A DNA stretch of 64,000 nt from Rhizobium sp. R711 (GTDB lineage: Bacteria; Pseudomonadota; Alphaproteobacteria; Rhizobiales; Rhizobiaceae). Made by a program: the position numbers and the translations under genes. Within the stretch, counting starts at the first letter, position 1, and every line of letters begins with the position of its first letter. The DNA is taken from positions 124,001-188,000 of the forward strand of contig NZ_LOKZ01000023.1 of NCBI RefSeq assembly GCF_002211365.1, given 5' to 3'. The notes beneath the pieces were generated by a model that ran no database searches, was not told where the DNA came from, and saw nothing but the letters and a program-made list of their open reading frames with translations. Shown one piece after another: positions 18,055-27,015 of this stretch.

Positions 18055-19095
18055 TCACGCCTGCCTGACGGCAGATGCAATGCGCAACCTCAAGCGATCC
18101 CATAACGATACGAGGCCGTCGGGCTCGAGGATCAGGAAGAGGATGATGAAGGCACCGATGACGATGCGCTGCGTCATGTCGAGGACGCCGGAATCGAAGA
18201 TATCCCCCAAGAGGAAGGCGCCGAGCCGGGAAAGAACGAGCGGGAAAATGACGATCAGTGCGGCGCCGAAGAAGGCACCTCGGATCGACGCGAGCCCGCC
18301 GATGATGATGATGAAGAGGATCTGGAACGAGCGATCGAGATTGAAGCCGGCTGGCTCGACCGTGCGCAGATAGGCGAAAGCCCAGAGCACACCGGCAACC
18401 CCGATGATGAAGGACGAGATCGCGAAGGCGAGCAATTTTGTTTTGAGCACAGGCACCCCGATTATGCGTGCAGCTGTCTCGTTGTCACGCACGGCGATGA
18501 AATTTCGGCCGGTCTGCGACGACACAAGACGAAAGGCGAGAAGGGTGATGACCGCCACAACCGTCAGCGCGAAGAGATAGCGACCGACAGGCCCCTCGAA
18601 GGCAATGCCGGCGAGCGACAGCGGCGGCGCATCGATCACGCCCGAGGCGGAATTGTTGGAGAACCAGCTGAATTTCGTGAGCACCCACTGGACGAAGAAC
18701 TGCGCGGCGAGCGTAGATACAGCGAGGTAGAAGCCGCGCAGGCGAAGGCTCGGCAGACCGAAGACGACACCTATGACGGCAGCAGATAGTCCGCCGAGCA
18801 CAGTCGAGACGATCAGCGCAAGGCCGTCGATCCGAAGATTGAAATTGTAGGCGGCAAAGGCACCGACGGCCATGAAGGCGGACGAACCCAACGAAACCTG
18901 GCCCGCATAGCCAGTAAGAAGGTTCAAGCCCATTCCGGCAAGGCTGAGTGCGAGAAACGGCAGCAGGATTGCCTCAAAGAGATAGCTGGTACCAAAGAAC
19001 GGCACGAGGAGATAGGCAACGGCAAGTACTGCGGCTGTCGCGGCGTGACGGGACGGGGAAAGGGGCCAAAGGCGTTCGGTCGCGAAGGCGGACAT
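18055..19095 (-). CDS. Branched-chain-type ABC transporter permease, LivM-like
   Basis: A 346-residue inner-membrane protein with about nine hydrophobic segments. Family motifs: GMGLNLLTGYAGQVSLGSSA, GLPSLRLRGFYLAVSTLA and, near the C-terminus, the coupling loop AFFGAALIVIFPLVL. The start at 19095 lies directly after the stop of the LivH-like gene, so the two are coupled. It forms the channel with the LivH-like permease. Confidence 0.93.
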   Translation of the reverse strand: MSAFATERLWPLSPSRHAATAAVLAVAYLLVPFFGTSYLFEAILLPFLALSLAGMGLNLLTGYAGQVSLGSSAFMAVGAFAAYNFNLRIDGLALIVSTVLGGLSAAVIGVVFGLPSLRLRGFYLAVSTLAAQFFVQWVLTKFSWFSNNSASGVIDAPPLSLAGIAFEGPVGRYLFALTVVAVITLLAFRLVSSQTGRNFIAVRDNETAARIIGVPVLKTKLLAFAISSFIIGVAGVLWAFAYLRTVEPAGFNLDRSFQILFIIIIGGLASIRGAFFGAALIVIFPLVLSRLGAFLLGDIFDSGVLDMTQRIVIGAFIILFLILEPDGLVSLWDRLRLRIASAVRQA

Positions 19096-19096
19096 G

Positions 19097-19993
19097 TCAG
19101 ACCCTTTCCACGAGCTTCTGGCCGAACAGGCCGGAGGGGCGAACAAGCAGGAAGGCGAGCGCGACGACATAGGCAAACCAACCCTCAATGCCGCCGCCGA
19201 AGTAGTCGCCGATGTAGACCTCGGCGAGCTTTTCGGATGCGCCGATCAGAAGGCCACCGACGATCGCGCCGAGAATGGAATCGAAGCCGCCCAGAATGAG
19301 CACCGGCAACGCCTTCAGCACCACCAGCGACAGCGAGAACTGGACGCCGAGGCGCGCCCCCCACAGCAACCCGGCGACCAGCGCCACAAGACCGGCAGCT
19401 GCCCAGACGCTTGCCCAGATCAAGGGCAGCTTCAGGCCGACGGCAAGGGCGGCGAACTGGTCGTCGGCGACGGCGCGAAAACCGAGACCAATGCGAGTGT
19501 AGCGGAAGAAGACTGAAAGCAGCGCCACCATAGCGGAGGCAACAACAGCGGCAAAGATGTCGAACTGGCTGACGAACACGCCACCGACATCGAATGGAAT
19601 GTCTTCGATGCCGAGGTCAAGACCGTGAACCTGTGTGCCCCAGATCAGCTGTGCGCCACCTTCAATGATGTAGGAGAGGCCGAGCGTCGCCATGAAGAGC
19701 CTAATCGGCGCCTTGTTGGTGAGCGGCCGCAACACCGCGCGTTCGATCGCGATCCCGATGAGCCCCATGGCAGCGAAGGTGATGGCGAAGGCAACGGCGA
19801 AGGGCAAGCCCCGCTCGACAAGGCTGACAAAGGTCAGCGCGGCAAAAAGGAGGAGCGCGCCCTGCGAAAAGTTCAGCACGCCGGACGTTTTGTAGATCAG
19901 TACGAAGCCGAGCGCGACGAGCGAATACATGACGCCGGAGAGAAGTCCGCCAATCAACACCTCGGTGAAGAAAAGCCAGTCGAAGTCGGCCAT
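19097..19993 (-). CDS. Branched-chain-type ABC transporter permease, LivH-like
   Basis: A 298-residue permease with about eight membrane spans. LivH motifs: GGLLSGVMYSLVALGFVLIY at the N-terminus, GVLNFSQGAL, and the C-terminal coupling region ALPVLILGGFDSILGAIVGG. The start shares a base with the stop of the LivG-like gene. It forms the translocation path with the LivM-like protein. Confidence 0.93.
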   Translation of the reverse strand: MADFDWLFFTEVLIGGLLSGVMYSLVALGFVLIYKTSGVLNFSQGALLLFAALTFVSLVERGLPFAVAFAITFAAMGLIGIAIERAVLRPLTNKAPIRLFMATLGLSYIIEGGAQLIWGTQVHGLDLGIEDIPFDVGGVFVSQFDIFAAVVASAMVALLSVFFRYTRIGLGFRAVADDQFAALAVGLKLPLIWASVWAAAGLVALVAGLLWGARLGVQFSLSLVVLKALPVLILGGFDSILGAIVGGLLIGASEKLAEVYIGDYFGGGIEGWFAYVVALAFLLVRPSGLFGQKLVERV

Positions 19994-20922
19994 CAGATGC
20001 CCTCCCCGTCTTCGTTTTCCGGCGTGACGCCGAGATACGCATCGATCACGCGCTGGTCCGCAGCGATCTCCTGCGGCGTGCCGTCGGCGATCTTGCGGCC
20101 GTAATCGAGCACGGCGATCCTGTCGGAAAGGCCCATGACCACGCCGATATCGTGCTCGATCAGCACCACCGTGATCGCGTATTCGTCGCGCGCTAGACGG
20201 ACATAGTCGGAAAGCTCGTTCTTCTCGGTTGCCGTCATGCCGGCCATCGGCTCGTCGAGCAGCAGGATACGCGGTTCGGCGGCGAGCGCCCGGGCAAGTT
20301 CGACGCGCTTCTGCAGGCCGTAGGGCAGCGTGCCGGCAAGCCGGTCGGCATAGGGGCTCAAGTGCAGGAAGTCGATGGCACGGCTTGCCCGCTCGCGCGC
20401 ATCAGCCTGCTCGCGACGCGCAGATGGCAGACCGATCATCTGGCTCAGGAAATTTGTTTGCCCGACATAGGCCCGCCCCGCGGCAACGTTGTCGAGTACG
20501 CTCAGTCCCTTGAACAGAGCGAGGTTCTGGAAGGTGCGGGCAACGCCCAGACGAGCAAGCTGCTGCGTAGGGACCGGCTGGAAGGCGACACCGTTTATCG
20601 CGACAGATCCGTGGTCGGGACGATAAAGGCCGGAAATGACGTTGATCAGCGAGCTTTTGCCGGCGCCGTTCGGGCCGATGATCGCGCGGATTTCGCCCCG
20701 CTGCACAGCAAGATCGACATCCCTGAGGGCCACGAGCCCACCGAAGGAAAGGTTGATGCCATGCAGCTCCAGGGCGGGCGGCTCATCCGGACCCGGCGCG
20801 ACCCGGTCCGAGCCCGCAGAAGCGCCGCGAAGGGCGAACTGTTCCGCGATGCCCGGCTGCAGGGCCACGTCGCTGCCGAGGGCAACAAAAGGTAATTTCA
20901 GAGCCGACATAATTCGTCCCAT
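19993..20922 (-). CDS. Branched-chain-type ABC transporter ATPase, LivG-like
   Basis: A 309-residue ATPase, longer than usual LivG (about 255) because of roughly 50 extra N-terminal residues of low conservation before the cassette begins at LELHGINLSFGG. Walker A GPNGAGKS is at residues 83-90; Walker B ILLLDEPMAGM; the C-terminal LivG helix (AIDRVLDYG-like) reads RIAVLDYGRKIADGTPQ. Alternative start at 20910. The signature is LPYGLQKRVELARAL. First transporter gene after the sfnG-like gene, 102 bases downstream. Confidence 0.9.
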   Translation of the reverse strand: MGRIMSALKLPFVALGSDVALQPGIAEQFALRGASAGSDRVAPGPDEPPALELHGINLSFGGLVALRDVDLAVQRGEIRAIIGPNGAGKSSLINVISGLYRPDHGSVAINGVAFQPVPTQQLARLGVARTFQNLALFKGLSVLDNVAAGRAYVGQTNFLSQMIGLPSARREQADARERASRAIDFLHLSPYADRLAGTLPYGLQKRVELARALAAEPRILLLDEPMAGMTATEKNELSDYVRLARDEYAITVVLIEHDIGVVMGLSDRIAVLDYGRKIADGTPQEIAADQRVIDAYLGVTPENEDGEGI

Positions 20923-21024
20923 GCTTCGTCTCTATGGACACGAGGTTCAGATCGCGGGCGCGATGGCGCCCCGCGTTGTAGGAAGCGAAAGCGCCGCCGC
21001 CGCTCCCTCTCAATTTTCTTGGCC

Positions 21025-22128
21025 CTACTCGGCTGCGATCGCTGCGCTTGCTTCCAGCTCTTCCAACTCGCGCACGAGCGGAATGACGTGCTTGCCAAAA
21101 TACTCGACTTCTTCCTGGAAATGCAGGAAGCCGAGCAGAATGAGGTCGGCGCCGGCGCGTTTCAAGCGCAAGATGCGTTCGGCCACCTGTTTTGGCGTAC
21201 CGATCAGGTTGGAACGGAACCCGTCATTGTATTGGACAAGATCCTCAAAGCTGGACTTCGCCCAGTTGCCCTCGCCCTCCGGCGAAGCCTTGCCGGCATT
21301 TTTCACCTCGTGGCCGAAGGCATGAACCGCCTCTGGATTGGCTTTCTCGATAATCTCGGCAAGGACGGCCTTTGCCTCTTCCTCCGTCTCGCGGACGATG
21401 GCGAAGGCATTGACGCCGACCTTGACCGAATGGTTGTTCTCCTTGGCCTTGGCGCCGATGTCGTCGACCTGCCTGGCGATTTCCTCCGGCGTGTTGCCGT
21501 TGGTGAAGTACCAGTCGGAGACACGGGCGGCCATGTCGCGCGCCGCGCGTGAAGAGCCGCCCTGGAAGATTTCCGGCTGCGGCTCGAGCGGCTTCGGCTT
21601 CAGGGAATAGTTGTTGAACCGGTAGAAGTCGCCGCGGAAGGTGAAGTTGTCTTCCGTCCAGATGCCGCGCAGAGCCCGGATGAACTCTTCGGAACGACGG
21701 TAGCGCTCGTCGTGGTCGAGCCAAGGTTCGCCGATGGCGTGGAACTCGCCCCGAAACCAGCCGCTGACGATGTTGACCGCCACTCGGCCGTTCGTCAGGT
21801 GGTTGATCGTGGCGATCTGCTTTGCCGCGAGCGCCGGGTTCCACGGGCCTGGCAGAATGGCAGCGATGACCTTCAATGTCGTGGTCGCCTCGAGCAACGA
21901 ATGGCTGAAGGAAACGGATTCGTGCTGGAATTCCGCGCCGTAGCCGGCTGTGAAGCGGATCTGGCTGAGGGCGTAGTCAAAGCCGCTTTCTTCGGCGATT
22001 TTGGCGAGCTTGCGGTTATAGTCAATCGTCCAGCTGGTTCGTTGCTCGATGTTGGAGATCACCAGGCCGCCGGAGACGTTTGGCACCCAATAGGCGAATT
22101 TCACGCGTTCCCTGTTGCGCTCGGTCAT
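21025..22128 (-). CDS. sfnG: Dimethyl sulfone monooxygenase-type FMN oxygenase
   Basis: A 367-residue flavin-dependent monooxygenase of the luciferase-like (SsuD) superfamily. The N-terminus FAYWVPNVSGGLVIS, the segment LSQIRFTAGYGAEFQHES and NIVSGWFRGEFHAIGEPWLD agree strongly with the SfnG subgroup rather than SsuD or MsuD. SfnG uses reduced FMN and oxygen to convert dimethyl sulfone to methanesulfinate. FMNH2 would be supplied by the reductase encoded 24 bases upstream. Second gene of the operon. The family call is firm; activity on dimethyl sulfone itself is inferred from the subgroup. Confidence 0.88.
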   Translation of the reverse strand: MTERNRERVKFAYWVPNVSGGLVISNIEQRTSWTIDYNRKLAKIAEESGFDYALSQIRFTAGYGAEFQHESVSFSHSLLEATTTLKVIAAILPGPWNPALAAKQIATINHLTNGRVAVNIVSGWFRGEFHAIGEPWLDHDERYRRSEEFIRALRGIWTEDNFTFRGDFYRFNNYSLKPKPLEPQPEIFQGGSSRAARDMAARVSDWYFTNGNTPEEIARQVDDIGAKAKENNHSVKVGVNAFAIVRETEEEAKAVLAEIIEKANPEAVHAFGHEVKNAGKASPEGEGNWAKSSFEDLVQYNDGFRSNLIGTPKQVAERILRLKRAGADLILLGFLHFQEEVEYFGKHVIPLVRELEELEASAAIAAE

Positions 22129-22152
22129 GGATAAAGTCCTCTCTTCCTGATG

Positions 22153-22746
22153 TCAGTTGGCGGCCGTTTCGCGCAAGACGAGGCGGATGGCCGGATGGGC
22201 AAGATCGCCGCCGGCAGGGCTCGCGGCGGGCAAAAGGTCGAAGAGTTCGGCTACGGCGCGCTCGATGCGTGCTTCAACAGCCGGATTCGTCAGGGCGTAT
22301 TCGGTAAAGTCGCTCTCGAGCGCGTAAACCGTCGTCGGGATGGTGACGGCACCGAAGAACCCGAACAGCGGCCGGAACTGATGCTCCAGCATCAGGCCAT
22401 GAAGCGGCGTGCCGCCGGTGGCGGCAAGAACCACCCGTTTGCCTTCAAGCGCGCGGAAATCGACAAGATCAAAGAGATGCTTCAAAGCGCCGGTGTATGA
22501 CGCCCGATAGACGGGTGAACCAACGACCAATATGTCAGCACCTTCAACCGCCTCCACGATTGCGCGCCCGTTCTTGCCCAGCTGATCTGCTCTCAATGCT
22601 TGAAAGAGGATGGGTGCTGCCTCGGTCAATTCGACAACTTCTGTCGTGGCGGTCACACGCTGGGCGATACGAGCAAGTAGTTCTGCGACCAGCGTAGCGG
22701 TACGCGAAGGTTGTTTGACGCTGCCGTTTATGCCTAAAATTCTCAC
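22153..22746 (-). CDS. msuE: NAD(P)H-dependent FMN reductase, MsuE/SsuE type
   Basis: A 197-residue flavodoxin-fold reductase. The N-terminus VRILGINGSVKQPSRTATL is the FMN phosphate loop; GSPVYRASYTGALKHLFDLV and AATGGTPLHGLMLEHQFRPL are typical of SsuE/MsuE. It provides reduced FMN to the SfnG- and SfnB-type enzymes downstream. Start: GTG at 22746 with GGAG seven bases upstream; the open frame extends to 22782 but that ATG has no ribosome binding site. First gene of the eight-gene operon. Confidence 0.88.
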   Translation of the reverse strand: MRILGINGSVKQPSRTATLVAELLARIAQRVTATTEVVELTEAAPILFQALRADQLGKNGRAIVEAVEGADILVVGSPVYRASYTGALKHLFDLVDFRALEGKRVVLAATGGTPLHGLMLEHQFRPLFGFFGAVTIPTTVYALESDFTEYALTNPAVEARIERAVAELFDLLPAASPAGGDLAHPAIRLVLRETAAN

Positions 22747-22773
22747 GCTGGAGCTCCAACATCGTTTATACGT

Positions 22774-22812
22774 AATATCCATAGATTTTATAGATTATCA
22801 AACATGGATGTT
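22774..22812. promoter_or_regulatory. Inverted repeat upstream of sulfone operon
   Basis: Arms AATATCCAT (22774-22782) and ATGGATGTT (22804-22812) match at 8 of 9 positions across a 21-base AT-rich spacer that itself repeats ATAGATT. It lies about 30-65 bases before the msuE start, where an activator or repressor could act. I found no clear -24/-12 sigma-54 promoter of the kind that drives sfn genes in Pseudomonas. Confidence 0.35.
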
Positions 22813-23055
22813 CCAAAGTCGGCTCGATTTTTGGAATGCAATATTCACGCTGGGATTTCACGCGCAATTCAAATGAGATTGCTCACATTGCCCGACGCCG
22901 ATCCCGCCGAGGCCGCCCTGGTCGTTGCCTTGAGCCCCAGACACTATCCACGTGCGGATGGGCCTGCTGGTTCTATCTGCGGGCGTCGTGATTTTTAGGG
23001 TTGCCTTAAAGAAACTATGCCAGGATGCAGGCCTGTCCTTCTTACCGGCAAACTG

Positions 23056-25350
23056 ATGAAAAAAAATCGATCGCGCGGCTTCGCTAGCTCCGCAATAGGC
23101 CATACCAGCGCATTTGCTCCAGCATTGTTTGCAGCAACCATCGCAGTGATCGTCGTCTGTGCTGCAACGAACTGGCGGCGGGAACGATCACTGGCCGATG
23201 AACGCTCGATCGTTGCCGGCGAGCTTGCCATTATATCGTCCCGGCTTCAGACGAACCTGAACAGCAATGTGAAGCTGTTGCAAGGCCTTGCGGCGGGTAT
23301 CTCAGTCAATCCGGCGATGGACCAGAAGGCCTTTGCCAAGCTCGCAGCGCAAATCCTGCAGCCCGATTCACAATTGCGAAGCTTTGCCGCAGCGCCGGGA
23401 ATGGTGGTCAAGTGGGTTTATCCAGAAGAAGGCAACGAAAAGGCGATCGGACTGGACTACCGATCAAACCTGATGCAACGAGATGGCGCGATGCTGGCGC
23501 GCGACACCCACAATATCGTTGTGACCGGGCCGGTGAACCTCGTCCAAGGTGGAACGGCCTTCGTGGCGAGGTGCCCAATATATATCAATGACGGAAGAAG
23601 CCAGATCTTCTGGGGCCTTCTTTCGGGTATCATTGACATACCAAGGCTATATCAAGATAGCGGCCTGGGATCGTCCGACCTTGAGATCGCCATCAGCACT
23701 GTACCGGAGCCGAGCTCGCCCAAGCAGGTTTTCCTCGGGAGCCTGGAAACCTTTTCGAGGCAACCGGTCGTCGGATCCGTTGATATGATGTATGGCCGTT
23801 GGACCCTTATCGCTGTGCCAAGGGGCGGATGGGGTCAGAATAACGGCATAGCCTCGTTTGAGGTTTTTGCAGGCCTGTTGTCACTGTGTGTCGTTGCGCC
23901 GATTGTCTGGGTCGGCTTTCTGACCAAATCACGCCAAAGAACCATTGAAAAGCTCCGCTTTCACAAAAAAAAGCTCGTTCGGGCACGCCAAAGGCTGGAA
24001 CACCTGTCGTTGCATGACGCGCTGACGGGTCTTCCCAATCGACGTTTCGTAGACCAGATGATCACGCGACCACAGAGACCTGGCCCAACGGATTGCCTGA
24101 TACTCATTCATGTCGACCTGGATCGCTTCAAGGCGATCAACGATACGAAAGGACATGCGGGAGGCGACGCTGTGTTGCGGGCAACGGCTTCACGCCTCAG
24201 CAATTTGGCTGGTCCGCACGAGGTTGCAGCACGGATCGGTGGAGATGAGTTCATCTTCGCGAGTTGGAGTGCCACTCCCGAGCAAAGAGCAAACGAATTG
24301 GCCCAACAGATTGTCGCCGCGCTGGCGCAGAGCGTTTTCATTGACGGCTGGGAGTGCGTTGTCGGTGCAAGCGTCGGCGTTGCTTGGGAGAACGAGTGTG
24401 TGGACGCCCAGGGCCTTGGTCAATTGCTTCTAAATGCCGATCTGGCTCTATACGAGGCGAAGAAAGCTGGCCGCGGCCAAGCCGCCATTTTCACCGAAGA
24501 GCTTCGCAGCGCTGCAATCCAGTCGAAAGAATTGGCTGACGAATTCAACACTGCGCTCGACCGCGACGAGCTCGTCGCATTCTTCCAGCCGCAGTTTGAC
24601 GCAGACACATTGGACATCGCCGGCGTCGAAACCCTTGCCCGCTGGGATCACCCGCTGAAAGGTCTGCTCGGCCCGGACAAGTTTCTAGACGTCGCAGAAA
24701 GCCTTGGGCGTTCCGGTGACCTGGACAGACTGATCCTGCAAAAGGCCCTCTTCGAGCTTGCAAGATGGGACAGCCTGGGACTGCGCATCCCACGTGTCTC
24801 AGTCAATATTTCAGCCCGTAGGCTGGCGGATGCAAATCTGGTGGCCGAGCTGTCCAGGCTTCCCTTGGCGAGAGGTCGCCTGTGTTTCGAGCTTCTTGAG
24901 ACAATCTCCTTCGACGATCTTCAACCGGTTCTCAATGAAATAATACCCGCTGTCAAAGAACTGGGTATTGAAATCGAGATTGACGATTTTGGCACCGGAC
25001 ATGCCAGCATCCTCAGCCTCCTCAGATTCGAACCAAGAAGGCTCAAAATCGATCGGGAAATTATTAAGCCGATCGTCACGTCTCAGTCGCAACGCCGTCT
25101 GGTTTCCTCGATTATCGAAATCGGCCGGTCACAGAACATCGACATCGTTGCGGAGGGAGTGGAGACAATGGAGCATGCGACGATACTGAAAGATCTTGGT
25201 TGTCATCTGCTGCAAGGTTACGCTCTTGCACGGCCAATGGCCTCGAAGCGGTTGATCGAATTTTGCCGTGCGCGGGACAAAGGCGTTACGCAAGATGAAA
25301 AGCTCGCCTCGGCCCCGTACGCCGCCCATGCGGCGATCAATCACGCGTAA
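23056..25350 (+). CDS. Membrane GGDEF-EAL protein with CHASE-like sensor
   Basis: A 764-residue cyclic-di-GMP enzyme. A membrane span near residues 20-40 is followed by a periplasmic CHASE-like sensor (about 45-260, with AAGISVNPAMD and VVKWVYPEEGNEKAIGLDY) and a second span near 270-295. The GGDEF domain begins DALTGLPNRRF and has an intact GGDEF at 395-399, so synthase activity is possible. The EAL domain has ETL (525-527) for EAL but keeps the metal-binding Glu, and has DDFGTG and EGVET. It may make or degrade c-di-GMP. The start could be 23017, adding 13 residues; ATG 23056 (MKKNRS) gives a better membrane N-terminus. Confidence 0.9.
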   Translation: MKKNRSRGFASSAIGHTSAFAPALFAATIAVIVVCAATNWRRERSLADERSIVAGELAIISSRLQTNLNSNVKLLQGLAAGISVNPAMDQKAFAKLAAQILQPDSQLRSFAAAPGMVVKWVYPEEGNEKAIGLDYRSNLMQRDGAMLARDTHNIVVTGPVNLVQGGTAFVARCPIYINDGRSQIFWGLLSGIIDIPRLYQDSGLGSSDLEIAISTVPEPSSPKQVFLGSLETFSRQPVVGSVDMMYGRWTLIAVPRGGWGQNNGIASFEVFAGLLSLCVVAPIVWVGFLTKSRQRTIEKLRFHKKKLVRARQRLEHLSLHDALTGLPNRRFVDQMITRPQRPGPTDCLILIHVDLDRFKAINDTKGHAGGDAVLRATASRLSNLAGPHEVAARIGGDEFIFASWSATPEQRANELAQQIVAALAQSVFIDGWECVVGASVGVAWENECVDAQGLGQLLLNADLALYEAKKAGRGQAAIFTEELRSAAIQSKELADEFNTALDRDELVAFFQPQFDADTLDIAGVETLARWDHPLKGLLGPDKFLDVAESLGRSGDLDRLILQKALFELARWDSLGLRIPRVSVNISARRLADANLVAELSRLPLARGRLCFELLETISFDDLQPVLNEIIPAVKELGIEIEIDDFGTGHASILSLLRFEPRRLKIDREIIKPIVTSQSQRRLVSSIIEIGRSQNIDIVAEGVETMEHATILKDLGCHLLQGYALARPMASKRLIEFCRARDKGVTQDEKLASAPYAAHAAINHA

Positions 25351-25383
25351 CGCCGCAAAGGAGATTGATACGTCTTGTCGTTC

Positions 25384-25406
25384 CCCTGCCCAAGAGCCGG
25401 GCAGGG
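25384..25406. terminator. Hairpin after the GGDEF-EAL gene
   Basis: Perfect 8-base arms CCCTGCCC / GGGCAGGG with a 7-base loop, 33 bases after the stop. No T-run follows, so it could be a rho-dependent end, a pausing or an mRNA-stabilising element. Confidence 0.45.
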
Positions 25407-25492
25407 CCGATCTGTCTGATTTAAGGGAACATCGGCTATTCACCATCGTTTCAAAACAAGTTGCAATCAAGCAACGTCACATGGAGGATGTT

Positions 25493-25789
25493 ATGTCCCT
25501 GAAAATCATCGCGACCTCGCTGCTTGCCATTGGTCTTGCCAGCTCTGCCCTTGCACAGTCGAACCCAGCTCCGGCCGGATCCACGATGGACAAGAACCAC
25601 GGTAATGCCACGAGCACGACGAACGGCATGAAGATGAAAAAGATCGACAAGACGACCACCGGCAGCACGACTCACAATCTCAACAAGGAAAACTGCAAGT
25701 CGCTTAAGGGTAAGGGTTCGCTGCAGACCCAGGGCGGCAACAGCAACACCGAGAATACCGAGGACACCTGCGCCGACAACAATAACTGA
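25493..25789 (+). CDS. Small secreted Asn/Thr/Lys-rich protein
   Basis: A 98-residue protein of unknown function. The first 22 residues are a clear signal peptide (MSLKIIATSLLAIGLASSALA-Q). The mature part is polar and probably unfolded, rich in Asn, Thr, Lys and Gly, with two cysteines (NKENCKSL and EDTCADNNN) that could form one disulfide. GGAGG lies before the ATG. The frame is open farther upstream but the signal peptide fixes the start. Small exported proteins of this type are common in rhizobia; I do not know a function. Confidence 0.75.
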   Translation: MSLKIIATSLLAIGLASSALAQSNPAPAGSTMDKNHGNATSTTNGMKMKKIDKTTTGSTTHNLNKENCKSLKGKGSLQTQGGNSNTENTEDTCADNNN

Positions 25790-26064
25790 TCCGATGGACA
25801 GAGCGTGTCACGACGGCGTTGTGAGCAGCACCGCCGTCCTGACACTTTTCGGTTTTCCCGAGCTTGCGCAATTGTGGCGGTTTTCTTGAGGCGAGAACGC
25901 GCGAGGAAGGATCGGTCGCCGGTGGACTACCAGTGTCGGACGTTCGATCTTCGTCAGCTCGTCGGTGGTGCCGCCATAGCAACGACAATAGAGCATATGC
26001 GATCTCGTCGCGTCGACGACGCAATATGGGGCGAACACCGGAGAGGAGCGGCAAATATCGACCC

Positions 26065-26928
26065 CTATCGGGCAAATTTTCGGGCTGCCGCCACGCAGGC
26101 AACAACGGCGGCGGTGACGGCAAACATCGTCCACGTCACCGTTTCATGCAGCAACGTGGCCGCCAGGATGAGACCGAAGAAGGGTTGCAGCAACTGCAAC
26201 TGTCCAACGCTGGCAATGCCGCCTTGGGCAAGCCCACGATACCAGAACACGAAACCAATCAGCATGCTGAAGAGCGACACATAGGCCAGGCCTGCAAGCG
26301 CTGGCGCATCGATGTTTGCGAAGCTTGACGGCATGAACCAGATCGACGAGGCGATTGTTAGCGGGAGCGACAAGACGAGTGCCCAGGATATGACCTGCCA
26401 TCCCCCCAGCCTTCGCGAAAGCCTGGCCCCTTCGGCATAGCCGAGCCCACAGGCGACGATCGCCGCCATCATCAGCGCGTCTGCGACGGGCGCTGCACTC
26501 AGCCCCTGCGCCAAGGCGAAACCGCAAACCAATGCACTTCCCGTCACGGCAAACAGCCAGAAGACCGGTTTCGGGCGTTCTTCGCCACGGATGACGCCAA
26601 AGACAGCTGTCGCCAGAGGCAACAGCCCGACGAAGACGATCGAGTGCGCCGACGTCAGATGTTGCAGGGCGAGCGCGGTCAACAGCGGGAAGCCCACCAC
26701 CACGCCTGCGGCGACCACCGTCAACGACAAGACATCGCCTCCTGCTGGTCGCTTTTGCTTGAAGAAGAGCAGCAACAAAAGCGCCAGCGCACCCGCGATC
26801 CCTGCCCGCGCGACGGTCAAAAATACCGGATCAATCTGCATCACCGCCAAACGCGTGGCGGGCAGCGAGCCGGAGAAGATCACGACGCCGATCAGGCCGT
26901 TAAGCCATCCAGATGCTGTGCGGTCCAT
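26065..26928 (-). CDS. DMT family transporter (EamA domains)
   Basis: A 287-residue protein with ten predicted membrane helices in two EamA repeats: LNGLIGVVIFSGSLPATRLAV starts repeat one, and LMMAAIVACGLGYAEGARLS starts repeat two. The second ends with GQLQLLQPFFGLILAATLLHE, typical of the family. Such proteins export amino acids or other small metabolites. The start at 26928 is chosen so the first helix begins near the N-terminus. It is divergent from the MocR gene with 87 bases between them, so MocR is probably its regulator. Confidence 0.88.
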   Translation of the reverse strand: MDRTASGWLNGLIGVVIFSGSLPATRLAVMQIDPVFLTVARAGIAGALALLLLLFFKQKRPAGGDVLSLTVVAAGVVVGFPLLTALALQHLTSAHSIVFVGLLPLATAVFGVIRGEERPKPVFWLFAVTGSALVCGFALAQGLSAAPVADALMMAAIVACGLGYAEGARLSRRLGGWQVISWALVLSLPLTIASSIWFMPSSFANIDAPALAGLAYVSLFSMLIGFVFWYRGLAQGGIASVGQLQLLQPFFGLILAATLLHETVTWTMFAVTAAVVACVAAARKFAR

Positions 26929-26996
26929 ACGAATTGCCTTTCTCAACTGCCGTCCTTGTCGGACAAAAACCATGGCAACGCCAGCGACGGTCTGAT

Positions 26997-27014
26997 ACAG
27001 TTTGGAAAAACTGT
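26997..27014. promoter_or_regulatory. Palindrome in the MocR/DMT intergenic region
   Basis: ACAGTTT-GGAA-AAACTGT, perfect 7-base arms with a 4-base spacer, ending one base before the first possible mocR start codon (27016). It is a good candidate for the MocR operator or an autoregulatory site. If so, translation may start at the next in-frame ATG (27037). Confidence 0.5.
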
Positions 27015-27015
27015 T

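Noticed and set aside
22746-23016. Sigma-54 promoter before the sulfone operon, expected from Pseudomonas sfn genes
   Set aside because: No GG-N10-GC element with correct spacing was found on the minus strand here.
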